Source of the DNA: Platynereis dumerilii | Taxonomy: Eukaryota; Annelida; Polychaeta; Phyllodocida; Nereididae | Direction: 5' to 3' | Assembly: GCA_026936325.1 (NCBI GenBank) | Contig: JAPTHN010000001.1 | Span: 6,088,560-6,152,559 of the forward strand | Length of the DNA stretch: 64,000 nt | Part shown: in pieces, positions 1-11,548 of the stretch | How positions within the stretch are numbered: the first letter of the stretch is position 1 | Layout of the letters: each line of letters opens with the position of its first letter | The notes under the pieces: generated by a model | Told to the model about the DNA's origin: nothing | The model's database searches: none | What the model saw: the letters and a program-made list of their open reading frames with translations, nothing else | Program-made: the position numbers and the translations under genes

Positions 1-310
1 AAAAAAAATGCAAAGTCTCCCGAACCAGAGGTTGAATTACAGTAAATTTCTGCTGCAGGTGTCGGGAATTAGGAGTTTTGCACATGTTATTTAACCAACA
101 TGCAAATCAATTAGGTCATCAAAGATCAAAGGGTTGCAAAAATGTACCTTTGCTTAAAATCTGAGCTTCCATGAAAAAATTACACATCGTAACCGGCAAA
201 CCAATGGTACTTGGTAAGTCATGTAAGGCTCAGATGATAGATAACAAGTGTCAAAGTCAATTTTGTGCCTAAAATTGAGCTTTACAGGATATTTCTTATA
301 CAACACTGAA
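1..310 (-). repeat. Inverted arm matching the repeat at about 2480-2760
   Basis: Read on the minus strand this segment matches 2480-2760: both hold a TGATGACCTAATTGATTTGC-like stretch, a TTTTTGCAACC stretch and a CTCCTAATTCC stretch in the same order. The two arms enclose about 2.2 kb, so the unit may be a transposon with long inverted ends whose left end is cut by the window edge. No coding sequence is visible. Confidence 0.6.
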
Positions 311-1300
311 ATGTAAAAAATGTCACCAGGGACCAGGTGAGTATATCAAATCCATAAGTCCTCAATTTGAGTTTCCTTGCTTGGAGAAGATTCCATCACA
401 TGGAAGTACCAGAAAATAATTCCTCTTCCCACAGTCTCCTCGATCCTACCATTCTCCAATTCTCCAGCCACATTCTGAGAAAAAAGGTACATAGGGTGGA
501 GTGAAGCACCTGTGGGGTGGATGTGAAAACTTCTGGGGTGCATCAGAGGTGACAAGGTGCATCAGTATTGATAAGGTACACTCTACAAGAGTGTATTGCA
601 CATTGTTGGATGCAGTAGAGTCTCATCGGATGCTTCAAGGGGTGAACCACCCAACCTTTCATGGATGCTTCGACTCTATCGGCAGAATTATGAAATAATT
701 GGATGGCTTGATTATTGCATAAATTGCGGAGCAGTGCCGAAATGACATGCTAGTCTGCAGCTGTGGGGAGGCGAAGGCACTGACCCACCTCCAGTCACAT
801 ATGCCGGTGAGTGGAACAATGCCAGAGTACTGATAACCTGCTATAACATTTCCACCGGGAGCTGCTCTTTTTCACGGGCATCCAGGGTGCTTCCCAAGCA
901 CCTTATGTGAGGTGGTTCAGGGCACCCTGAGCATTAATTATGACAATGCAATATACTCAAAAAGGTTGATTCTAAACATTTTTCATTCTTAGGGTGCACA
1001 ACCCCCCCCCCCCTGCCCCATTAAATTGTATATACATTCATCATCCTTTTGCTCATCCTTGATCTGACTATCTCCTTGGCCTTCTTTCTCAATGTTTCTT
1101 TCTTGTAGTTCCCTTGTGCCAGCAGGGGGCGGGGGTGGTGACAAGGGAGGCGAAAGCCAGGAAAGAGGGTCCATTACTAGAGCATGGTAGGATGGGGAGA
1201 CAAGGATGTTGGGAGGAGACTAAGAAATCAGAGAGAAAAGGTTTGGAGTCACTCATCTTTCTTATCTCTCTCCCTCTGCCTCTTTTCCTGTCACCCACTG
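311..1300. other. No gene seen; GA/CT-rich stretches and a C-run
   Basis: I see no convincing exon here. The stretch holds a 12-base C run near 1003 and purine/pyrimidine-biased DNA at 1140-1300. The open frames are short and low in complexity, and they have no splice context. Confidence 0.5.
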
Positions 1301-1304
1301 GGAG

Positions 1305-1510
1305 GCAGGTTAGCTCAGTCGCGCATGTTGAACACCCAACCACACTATACTGGGTTCATATTCAGGCTAGGGCACTCTATTGCATAGCAGTAACTGTCAT
1401 CCCTTTGCCCCATTTCTGTTTTCTCCTCCTATCCCAATAAGCTTGTCGAGTGCATAACCCCATACCACCTCAAGCCTCCATCCAACAATCCCCTCCCTCT
1501 GACCCTCTCC
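1305..1510 (+). repeat. tRNA-derived SINE (family C)
   Basis: The segment starts with a tRNA-like A-box region (GTTAGCTCAGTCG). A degraded B-box (GGTTCATATTC) follows about 45 bases later, then a tail with AGTGCATAACCCC that resembles the tails of the family B SINEs at 24.8 and 62.3 kb. This is the layout of a polymerase III SINE. The B-box mismatches suggest an old, inactive copy. Confidence 0.5.
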
Positions 1511-2050
1511 CCGTTTTACTTGCTACAAAATTACCTTTCATGAACCCTATCCTCCCTACAGTACAACCCAATATAAAGTATGATTAACCCCAACAGGAAG
1601 GAAGAATCAGCCACCTTTACCTTCTTTGAACCACCTTTTAAAATCACATTAAATTTACATTAAACCAACAACAATTTAAACTCAATCTCTCCCATTGTGT
1701 ATGATTTTTTTGTGTGCCCCATTGCTAATTGCAAATGTAATGCTAGCCGTCTTAATGGAGTTCTTATTAACTTCTTAATATGGGATAAGGTTGTGGTGAG
1801 GAGACTAAGGTAGTTGTGAGGAGATTTGGGGTGAAGGGGAGAAAGGCAAGGAGGGCAAAATAGGTAAAAAAAGATCTTCTGGCGGAGAATGTTCTTACTT
1901 TATTTTGGGTTGTACTGTATATCATAGAGGATGATTGGAGGAAGCATGGAAGCTGGAGACATGGAAGACGAAAGACGTTTGGAGGGTAGAAGTACATCTG
2001 CATATTGAGATGAAGGGAATAGGAGAAATAATAGAAGCATTGAGGCAAAT

Positions 2051-2240
2051 GATGAGACTGTGAAGGAGGAAACTATGAAGGACGAGACCATGAAGGAAGA
2101 TATGAAGGAGGAGACTATGAAGGAGGAGACTATGAAGGAGGAGACTATGAAGGAAGATATGAAGGAGGAGACTATGAAGGAGGAGACTATGAAGGAGACT
2201 ATGAAGGAGGAGACTATGGAGTAGGAGACTATGAAGGAGT
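2051..2240 (+). repeat. 15-bp minisatellite, GAAGGAGGAGACTAT unit
   Basis: About 12 units of GAAGGAGGAGACTAT lie head to tail, with some shortened units (GAAGGAAGATAT). The array is almost pure purine on the plus strand. It is non-coding as far as I can see. Confidence 0.85.
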
Positions 2241-2559
2241 CCTGAGACGAAGAAGGAGAAGGCAGAAAGAGAAGATTGAGGAAAAAAGAAGGGATGATAC
2301 TAACCAGAAGGAGGAAACTGGGAGGGGATTATTGGTGGTGTGCTGCCATATTTTTGACCATTTGATCCCAGTTCTCTAAGTCTGTCTAGTTTTCAGTTGT
2401 CAAAAAAAGCCAGAAGCGAAGAGGAGCAGTTTCCGGACATCTATAAATCACAAATTTGATAGTCCTATTTTATATTTAGTTTACTATGTCTTGAATCAAC
2501 TCTTCATCTTATTGACAAGACATGCATTTCAGTTGTGTGTGGCACATTCAGTCACATTT

Positions 2560-3755
2560 GTCGTTTACGGTGTGTAATTTTTTCATGAGGGCATAGATTT
2601 TAAGCAAAGGTACATTTTTGCAACCTTTTGATCTCTGATGACCTAATTGATTTGCATGTTGGTCAAATAACATGTATAAAACTCCTAATTCCTGACACCT
2701 GTAGCAGAAATTTGTTGGAATTGGACCACTGGTTCGGGAGATATTGCAATTTTTTTAGTTTCGCCCACCCTTGAAACTATCATTTTAAAATACCTGCCAT
2801 ATTTTATTATGTCCCACTGCTGACATATACATAAACTCTGCAGTCTAAATTGACTTTCAAACTTGTTATCTATTATGTTTTCCCTAAATTACTTAACAAG
2901 TCCAATTGATTTGTTAACTATGGTGTTTGTTGTTTGATGAGGTGTTCAGATTTTAGGCAGTGGTCAAGTTTTGTGATCTTTCGACCTCTGATGACCTAAT
3001 TAATTTGCATATTGGTCATATAATGCCCTATATTTATAGAACACACAAGTCTAAACATTTTAAGGGGTAATATGTTTGGATAGCACCATTGTTTCAGGAG
3101 AAATAGCAATTTTAGTTTCCCCCGCCCTTAAAACGGTCATTTTCAAATATCTGACATATTTCGTCTTGTGCCAATGCTGAAACATACATAAATTCTGCAT
3201 CTTTAGACATAAAATTTACTTTGACAATTTTTATCTATAATTTGACCCCTAAATGACATAACAAGTCCCATTACTTTGGCAGCTAAGGAGTTTTTTTTAC
3301 AATGAGGGTTCAGATTTTAAGCAACGGTCAATTTTCGTGACCTTTTGACCTCTGATGACCTAATTAATTTGCATATTGGTCATATAATGACCTATATGTG
3401 TAGAACTTACAAGTCCGAACATTTTGAGGGGTTATTTGTGGGGATAGGACCATTGGTTTAGGAGATACAGCAATTTTAGTTTCCTCCACCCTTAAAACGG
3501 TCATTTTCAAATATGTACCATATTTCATTATGTGCCGCTGCTGACACATGCATGAATTATCCATTTGTTGGCATAAAATGGACTTTCATACTTGTTATCT
3601 ATAATATAAACTCTTCATGACCTACCAAGTCTCATTGGGTTGGCAGCTGTGGTGTTTATTTGGACATGGTTCAGATTTTAAGCGATAGTCAATTTTTGTG
3701 ACCTTTTGACCTCTGACGACCTACTTAATTTGCATATTGGTCATATATTGAAATT
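2560..3755 (+). repeat. Tandem array, about 355-bp period, four partial to full units
   Basis: The motif CAGATTTTAAGC recurs near 2594, 2947, 3311 and 3672, giving steps of about 353, 364 and 361 bp. Each time it is followed by a CTCTGATGACCTAATT stretch and TTTGCATATTGGTCATATAA. The fourth unit breaks off at the half MITE at 3749. The period is satellite-like, longer than two nucleosomal repeats. No protein is encoded. Confidence 0.8.
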
Positions 3756-3816
3756 TGGTTTTCCAAAAAAACCATTTTGAATCTAAGAAACCAATTTTGT
3801 CTGGAATTTTTTAGAG
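3749..3816 (+). mobile_element. Half copy of the ATTTGGTTTTTC palindromic MITE
   Basis: This is the right arm only of the palindromic element that is complete at 14329-14555 and 36552-36758. It reads from GAAATTTGGTTTTCC through AACCAATTTTGTC to TTTTTTAGAGTG. The same flank follows it here and at 14.56 kb, so MITE and flank were copied together. Confidence 0.7.
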
Positions 3817-3817
3817 T

Positions 3818-6345
3818 GTGCGCCAAAAGCACAGTAAGAAGGGTTTATATGTACACTGTAGCCAGAGAAAAAAATTCGTCCTAAAGCATTGGATGTATTC
3901 AGCTAACCTGAGCAGTGTATATAAGAAAATAATAAAATGTTTTCAGTTTCTGAGCCTAGTTTTGAAATGGGTATTTAAGGAACCAAGAGAGGAAGCAACT
4001 CCTTGATCTACTGCCAGTGGAAGGCTTAACTTGACCCAGTGGAAATTACCTGACCTCCCTATAGCTCCAATATTGAAAGGACAACCAGAATTAGCATGAA
4101 AGGAATGATGCTATACCAACCTCTGACATGAACTTGTGACAGGAATTATAGCTCAAGTGTGTATGCGGAAGTGCTCACTTTTATGGGTTCTGAGGTTGCA
4201 AGAATCAGAAATGTGTGTCCTTGAAGTATGAGCATTTAAAATGGAGTGGGCTTCCAGGAATCTGCTTCACAAAATCTGATTTTATTCCTTAAGTTTATTA
4301 GATGTGCCATTAAAAATTCATATAGGTGGTGAAATTATGGTTAAAAACATGAAAAACTGAAGTAGTTGAAAGTAAGGGAGACCGGGAACAGTGAGACATG
4401 GGGCATAGTGAGACAAAATCACTAGCATCCTTGTGGTATTTTCGCAGAGCTACCATCTTTCATGTTGTTCAAAAATAAGATACAGATAGGCCTAAATCCT
4501 GAAGCGTTTCAAAGCATTGGGTGAGTTCAATTTCACTTTTTGGATTTAGCATGCTACAGTTTGTGACGTCAAGCATTGAGACAGAAATTTAGCGTTGTTT
4601 CTACAGTCCATGAAAACCAACACAATGATTTTGGAGCTTCAGAAAATACCAAATTGACAAGAACTAAGTCTGGGGTGGCACTGCAGTGCACTTTGTGACA
4701 TCCCTGCCAATTGTGTGTCAGATTGGCAGCATCATAAATGTCAACACTGTGCGAAATTGGACTGCCATTTTCAAAAATCGGCAAATATTGGACAAAAAAA
4801 CTGCACCAAAACATCACAAAAATGCAATATTCATATTACAACAGAGCTAAGCTATACGTAGGTATGTGTATTTCTCCAGTGGGGCTAGCGGTTGCTGAGA
4901 TATCTGGCCAAACGTCTGTCCTCTGCTTGACGTGACAAACTGTAAATTAATTTTTTTCCAAATTATCTTTTGTCATAATCTCCAGCATATTGGGATGATA
5001 CAAATCAACTAGCACGGATTCCAAACATGGTTATTAGTCTAATGTCAGTGGTTGACAGGTCCCCAATTTAGTCATGCTGGCCACAGGAATCCAAATTTTA
5101 ACCGAGAAAGCGCTGCGGGGCACGGTGAGACAGTTGACTGTAATGATGTTTGAACTAATGAAGTTGACAGGCACACTAGAAGTTAGCTTTATCATTTGCA
5201 GAACTTTTTTTCCACAATCTGCCAAAAAGAGAAATGACACAATTTCTAGCCAAAGTGTATTTCTTATTCATGTCACAAGCTCATGTCAGAGTTCAGTATA
5301 TATCATCACTCTATGCTAATTCAAGATGTCCTGTCAACATGTGGGCTATATAGGCGACAGGTAATTTCAATTGGGTCAAGTTGAGCTTTCCTTTGGCAGT
5401 ATATCAAACATTCACAGCTCTGCTGTCTTGGTTCCTCAGTTAGCCATTATTCATATCAATTTCAACAGGCCTGTATAGTAAGAGTGTGGAAACTAAACAT
5501 GGCGGACTTTTTGATAAAATGCAAATCCCTTGCATTTTCTTTCTTCCAGATATCTGACATACTGTTTAGTTGTATCGAATGTACAAAAAATGCGCTCCCT
5601 TTATTTGAATTGAAAGTATCACTTCGAGAGTACCGGGGTCATTGGTCTATGTGATATACATTTGTGATAAAATATATTATAATGTAGGACAAATAAGTGT
5701 CTTATGATAAAAGAGTTGATTTTTCGGAAAGGCGATAATTTTTTTCTTGCCTTAACGCTACTCATCATAAAATTGTTACAACAGTTTTTCAGTGTTCCCA
5801 AAGGCCTCTTTTTTTTTAACTCTATTTTTTATGGAAAAGATCAACCCGAGCTATTCTCATGCCACTCCATGGAATGTCAAGTCCTGTTAATCTGCATTTA
5901 TCTCCTGGTACTGATTAATAGCTATTTGATTGAACCCAACAGAATCGATTCCCAATTCTTTTTTGTTAATTCTAACTTGTGGAAGTATAAGATGCCAACC
6001 TGAGTTGTGCCATGAAAGAAAATTAATTCAGTTTCTGAGCCTAGTTTTGAAATGGGTATTTAAGGAACCAAGAGAGGAAGCGACTCTTTGATCTACTGCC
6101 AATGGAAGACTTAACTTGACCCAGTGGAAATTACCTGCTCTCCCTATAGCCCCGATATTGAAAGGACAACCAGAATTAGAATAAAAGGAGTAATGCTATT
6201 CCAACCTACATAAATACATCCAGCACAAACTCAACTACAACATTTACAAATGGCAAACTAAATATCTTTTTTTTTTATGTGTGGAAATCCATCACTGTTA
6301 GAATAGAACAGCCCATCTCAATTTTCAGCAACACATCTTCCAAAA
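3818..6345 (+). repeat. Modular dispersed repeat family R, copy 1
   Basis: This unit shares ordered modules with 14555-18040. They include GGAACCAAGAGAGGAAG near 3978, a CAGTGAGACA-bearing section at 4370-5130, and the inverse of the first module (CTTGGTTCC) near 5433. A module with CACTCCATGGAATGTCAAGT follows near 5865, and at 6025 the first module returns in direct orientation. This arrangement of direct and inverted modules suggests a composite non-autonomous DNA element. No transposase frame is left. Confidence 0.6.
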
Positions 6346-6349
6346 ATAC

Positions 6350-7060
6350 GGTAAAAGTGGGTATTATCACGCATGTGGGTAATATCATGCACCTGACTTA
6401 ATGGGTATTTAAGGGAAAGCCATGGAATGTTTTTGGTGAAAAAAATGTGCATGTGAACCTTGTGACTTCACCTGATAAACTCTTATGCTCTTATCTTTCA
6501 TTGACAAAATTGCAGATAGGTTTGTAGCAACTAAGGTGTTTTCTGTCAATATTCATACCTGTTTGACACAGTTTCCTAAATCTAAATCATCATACTATAA
6601 ATTCACGGATGCTTTACGCTACTCCTCCCAAACTACTCATTGCCCACAACTAAAAATTTGCAAGCAACATTATTTCACGTCTTACAACAACCATAAGTGG
6701 GTCTGGTTTCTCAAACTGTTCATATTATACCAGTGCACTTATTACTCCTAAAACTGCCATTCTTACTCCCACCATGCACATTTCTCACGGGTACTATGCT
6801 AGTGATATATAATTGTGCCTGCTGTTTAAGTGATGTACTCAATGGAGACCCATGAAATTTTAAAGGCATAACATAGGATTTCAAAAAATGAGAGCGCAGA
6901 ATGTTGGCACTGATGAAACCACTGGTATGCATGAAAATGAGTACTGACGAGGGGTAATATCACTCATGTTCAGGGGTAATATCACGCATATTTTGGGTAA
7001 TATCACGCTCATTTGGGGTACCATCACGCACATTGGGGTAATTTCACCCAATTTTGTTGA
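6350..7060 (+). repeat. Short GGTAATATCACGCA repeats
   Basis: The motif GGGTAATATCACGCA and close variants occur twice at about 6358-6400 and about five times at 6953-7050, spaced near 20 bp. The two clusters are about 550 bp apart. No gene is visible between them. Confidence 0.55.
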
Positions 7061-7959
7061 AGATCCCTGCAGCCTAAGTTTCACAATACCTCCGAACTTC
7101 AATTCAGTTGAGACCTCCAATGACATCACACAACCCACTACATATCGTTTTTTGTTCGTTTGAGCATGGATTTATGATATGGTATGTGATAAGCTGCAGA
7201 CATGGACTTACTAAATTTTCCTTAATTATACAAAAAATTAACTTAAGTCTCAAATTTCGGATCCAAAATTTGTAGGAAAACTGGATTTTTATTGGCCCTA
7301 TATGGAAGGAGTAAAAAATGTACTGTCCGGCCTACTGCAAACTTCCAGAGAAAAGGTATTTTTGAGTTAAGAGGTTTCAGCTTTCAAAGTTTCGGCCGAT
7401 GTGAGTTGAGAGGTTTTAATATTCATCCACAAGAGGGCATAAACCGACGTCAAATCTGTGTTCTTCAATTATCATATAGAGGGCATACAGTGAATGCCAT
7501 CTGGTGGTAAAATATACTTTTGCCCAAATTTGAGTTAAGAGGTTTTGAGCTTTCACCATCATATAATGGCTTCTCTTTAATTTTGGGAAGAGTTCTAAAC
7601 CTAAGGAACAGAGAGAGAGAGTTTCATAATGATAAAACATTTTGAAGCTTTTTATTGCAAGAAGTAAGTAATTTCAATGTTATTTCAATGCAGGGTAATA
7701 ACATTGATTTCTTCGTCATTAAAGCCACAATTTTTTAAATGAAAATTCTGTTTTTCATTAAACATTAAGAGGTAATGTTAAAAGGATTAAAAGATCATTT
7801 GGTACTTTTGGATCACTTTTCTTACATTTGCGTAATAACTTTGGACATCTTATCATATCATTCTGTTCTTCTGTTCATACTTTTCTCCTGTTCGTCTCTT
7901 ATCACTCTTAATATAGTATCTTTGTTCCCAACTTCCCATCCAAGCTTCCCCCTTTAAAG
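7061..7959. other. No gene seen
   Basis: The only structure I see is the phrase GAGTTAAGAGGTTT, which recurs at about 7364, 7404 (changed) and 7532. No open frame here has codon character or splice context. Confidence 0.45.
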
Positions 7960-9300
7960 ACATTCTTCCTTATCTGTCTCATATTATCATTGAGTTCATG
8001 TGAAGACCTATTTTGTGGAAAATGTCCCTATGAACGACCTGCATCTGACAGATTGATGGATAGGGGTTGTAAGGTTAAGAGAAGAGTCTTATCATTAGAA
8101 TGAAATGTAAACCGAGTGCATTCTGATAACACCTCATATACCCATTTCTTTGATGTTTCTTATCAATTGAAGACAGCATGAAACGAATCAAGGAAAGACT
8201 CAAAACTTGCATGTCACAACTGTTCACTTAGCATTATGACATGCATCTTGGGGCTCAGCAGCACCAGTCCATCATGTTATCTGACTGCCATTTATGACCT
8301 ATTGACCTTCTATGATTATCATGTCACTTGACTAAAATAACCTTTCCACATCAATGTTCATGGTTCAACTTTTTTCAAGCCTACCATATTGACCTCTTGG
8401 CCAAAAAATGGACTTGAAAATGGTATTAAATAAAAAATGCTGGCACTGGGCTCCTTCGCACTCACAATAACTACAGAGTGCAAGGAGCCCTGTGCTCCTT
8501 TTTGTGCAACTGATAATGCTATGTTTATTGCAAGAAGATGCATTGTTCTTATTTCACGAAAATGACTAGGCGAATTCCATTATTTTTACATATATATATT
8601 TTTTTTCTAGATAATATCCAAATGACTATGTTTACCAAAAATCAGACAAATCACCCAAGTATTGATTGAGCCACAAATGAAAACATCATACTTAGATCTA
8701 GCTTTATATAATATATATCATCGCTTTTTTTTGTCAACAATAAATCTCTTCAAAAATTCCATTCTTCTGTTTAACTGTACTGACCATCCCATGCCATTAT
8801 GCAATTGAACTGAGAAAGTTAACAGGCAATCTAAAATTAGCTGTATCATTTGCAGACCCTGTTTTTCCATAATCTGCTTTGATCCAATGAAGAGTGACAT
8901 GTAATGGAAGCAGTTTAGGTGCATGTGCAATTATTTCAGAATGAAGCAAGGGTAATTGAGTAATAGGTTGATTTTTTATCTTTTCTCTCTCATCTGAAGT
9001 TGTTGTTGGTTGCGATAAGTTCTGGCTGGAAAGGCATATTTTATTGTGTTTAACTTCTATTTTGACTGAGTACATTGAAAAGAGAAATTTTGTTATCAGG
9101 TAAAATGTTGTTTTCAGAAACACATCTCCGTTCTATCCAAATTTGGAATAGATGATATATTTTACTATGGCAGAATGTTCATAATCTTACCATAGAATGT
9201 TTAACATCAATTGACTTCATTTCTATTTGTGACAAATTCTATCAAATTGTAACAACTGCATCACACCTACAACGTACTTGCCATGACAGACCCACATGAA
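7960..9300 (+). repeat. Family R-related segment, copy 2
   Basis: The part at 7960-8275 matches 11190-11510, sharing GATGTTTCTTATCAATT and GCATGAAACGAAT. The part at 8285-9300 matches 12640-13670, sharing GCAATTGAACTG and TTAGGTGCATGTGCAATTAT. In the other locus the two parts are separated by a fold-back element at 11549-12381. No coding capacity is seen. Confidence 0.6.
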
Positions 9301-10245
9301 CACAATTATCATTCCTGTTCTCTGCTCTGTGGGCAGTTTTACAGTATCTGCACTCAAAGTGTCTCATGGGGGGTCAAAATAAAGGTTTGTAAATGAGAAT
9401 TTCCTTCATACTATCATGAACTGAACATATTAAAGATTCGTTAATCAACAAGGACACATGTGATTTGTTGGTTTATCACCAAAGTGGCACTCCATTAAGT
9501 AGACAAGGTTTGAATTTTTTTTTAAATGTTTATCAGAAAAAATATTTATATGAAAACTAATTTATCCATTTTTTTTCAATGGAAATCCAACCATATTGTT
9601 GCATAGATCCGTCAAAACCAATACAAAACTTAATTTTTGATGAAATATGGCAGAACTTTTTTTTCAAATAATTTTTATGGCGAAAGTAGAGAAATTAGAC
9701 ATTCCTTACTCTGAAAGTTTATGTTTTAGAGTGTTTGGTAAGGTCCCAGTCTCAATAGACACATGAGAGCCAAGATGAATAATGTGTAGGTATCCTACTA
9801 ACCCAAGGTCAAGTTTTGTTGCTGTATGATTCGAACTCATAGTATTTCCTTTTGGTCAAAGATAATGTTCTAGAGAGAAAAATCACCGAAAATGACCCAA
9901 AATCACAGGCTCAGAAAAAAATAAGCTTGAATTGCTCCAAAAACAAGATATTTACATATTATCTTGTTAAGTCATTCTGCTATTTGTGAAAAATTGCAGT
10001 TATATTGATATATTACATAAAATAATTGCCTTTTACTCTTAAGTTTGATTTTCTCCTAAAAGTGCAATTTGATGATCTGAAAACATACATTGCAATTTTC
10101 AATATTTATAAATACCCCTTTTAGGCATCCTGGCTAAATTATTTAGTTCAGTCATGTTGTTTTCCTTAATGAATCCAGTGTTAAAAAGACTTGAATCTTC
10201 TGAAGTAATGGAGAGGACATTTTTTGACATTTTGAATTTTAATTT
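9301..10245. other. No gene seen, AT-rich
   Basis: AT-rich DNA with A/T runs and no exon-like frames. It lies downstream of the two cysteine-bearing exon candidates on the minus strand. An AATAAA on the minus strand (TTTATT in plus) would be needed to mark their 3' end, and I could not place one clearly. Confidence 0.4.
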
Positions 10246-10466
10246 CTAAGAAAGTGAATGTGCATGGCCTGGATATTTTTTCAACTTGCAATCGTCACAT
10301 CGATATAGAGGCACATAGCCTGTGTTTTCCCTCAGAATCCTGAGTGTCTTTTCCTCGTACTGGAGAGGACACATTTTTTTGACATCATATTCAAACCTCA
10401 AATTCCGAAAACGAAGTACAGATTCTGAAGTGAATCTTTTTGATTTACCTTGAGACATGTCTCCAT
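10246..10466 (-). CDS. Candidate terminal exon, cysteine-bearing, unrecognised
   Basis: On the minus strand a good 3' splice site (CAATTTTGTAG) precedes 10466, and a phase-1 frame stays open for 73 codons to a TAG at 10246. The peptide begins GDMSQGKSK and holds KKMCPLQYEE and a closing LYRCDDCKLKKYPG. I do not recognise the family. The CP...YE...R...C..C pattern distantly recalls cystine-knot cytokines, but that is not enough for a call. It lies 264 bases after another phase-1 exon candidate, so both may belong to one minus-strand secreted-protein gene. The donor linking them is unresolved. It could also be a chance frame. Confidence 0.35.
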
Positions 10467-10539
10467 CTACAAAATTGACACAAATAGTAAACACACTCTT
10501 TAATACTGATTCATAACAGCATATACAGTAATAAATGGT

Positions 10540-10730
10540 CTATCGAAGACAAACTTTTTGACACCTGCCATTTTCTACATTTTGGGAGACAGCTCCTTTC
10601 GTATATAACTTATTCACATGAAACCTGTTGCATTTATGCCCAAGACATAGTTCCAGACAGGCATCATTAACGTGAATTACAACTGCCTCCATTTGCTTTT
10701 CTGTGTTGCCATAGAAATATGCGAAACTGC
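10540..10730 (-). CDS. Candidate internal exon with PAN/apple-like cysteine pattern
   Basis: A clean acceptor (TGTCTCTCACAG) precedes 10730 on the minus strand and opens a phase-1 frame. It reads GSFAYFYGNTEKQMEAVV, then DACLELCLGHKCNRFH, then ENGRCQKV, and runs to a stop at 10540. The C..C...C and a late C near 'ENGRC' fit the PAN/apple fold loosely. That fold binds proteins or sugars in secreted proteins. A phase-1 acceptor is usual for shuffled extracellular modules, and the PAN-LamG gene at 34 kb uses the same phase. No strong phase-1 donor is visible before the stop. CAG/GTGTCA near 10564 is the best donor by sequence but gives phase 2. Confidence 0.35.
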
Positions 10731-10841
10731 CTGTGAGAGACAAAAAAGGGCAAAAATTGGTCATAAATCGCCTGCTGCTTCAAAACTAATCATCATAACA
10801 AGGTAAAATTTGGTACACATATACTTCAGTGAACACTGTAA

Positions 10842-11043
10842 AATTTGAAATTTTTAGTTAGCTGAGATGATTGAATGAGATGGTTGCACAATTTGTTTGA
10901 GCCATGATAGCTTGCCGTTTTGAGTTATGATAATCTTTATGTTGTTATAACTTGCAAACAACAAGCTATCTTGGTTCAAAGGAATTGTGCAACCATCTCA
11001 CTCAATCAATTAAGCTAACTCAAAATTCAAAATGTACAGTGTA
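10842..11043. mobile_element. Fold-back MITE, ACACTGTAAAATTT ends (copy 1)
   Basis: The two halves are inverted copies. The left arm carries GATGGTTGCACAATT and the right arm AATTGTGCAACCATC, and the ends read ACACTGTAAAATTT and AAAATGTACAGTGT. A second copy lies at 15231-15442. Length is about 200 bp with no coding sequence. A TA next to the ends would fit a Tc1/mariner-type target, which is an inference. Confidence 0.75.
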
Positions 11044-11189
11044 TAGTAAAAGACTGTCACCATGACAAATATATGTGCACCTGTCATACATTTCTCATAG
11101 TAATTGCTTAAAGACGAAAAATCAGCCGAGTGCAAATATTGTAAAACTGCCCCGGTATCCTCTTTGTCCCCATCCTGACCACCTTCTAT

Positions 11190-11510
11190 TTTTCCTTGTT
11201 GTCTCATATCATCATCGAGCGCATGTGCAGACCTATCATGTGGAAATGTCCCTATGAATTTTCTTCATCTGACAGGTTTGATGGATATATGGGTTCTTAG
11301 GTTAAGAGAATGGTCCTATCTAATGAAATGTACACGGAGTTCATTCTGATAACACTTCATATACCCATTTCTTTGATGTTTCTTATCAATTTGCAACAGC
11401 ATGAAACGAATTTTGGACAGACATACTCAGACTTGCATGTCACAACTGTTCGCTTTGCCATAGAACGTGCATCTCGGAGCTCAGCAACAACAGTGGACAA
11501 CAGTCCATCA
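11190..11510 (+). repeat. Family R-related segment, copy 3 (left part)
   Basis: This matches 7960-8275 module for module. Its continuation is displaced to 12640-14050 by the fold-back element that begins at 11549. Confidence 0.55.
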
Positions 11511-11548
11511 GCCATTCTAGAGCCCAAAGGGAAAACCCCGTAATTAGA

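Noticed and set aside
3940-6210. Direct repeats about 2.1 kb apart, read as LTRs
   Set aside because: The same module also occurs inverted between them. No primer-binding site, polypurine tract or gag-pol frame is seen, so a retrovirus-like reading is not supported.
10246-10466. Calling the terminal exon at 10.3 kb an IL-17 or other cystine-knot cytokine
   Set aside because: Only a loose CP...Y...C..C spacing is seen. The other strands and cysteines needed for the fold are not in view.
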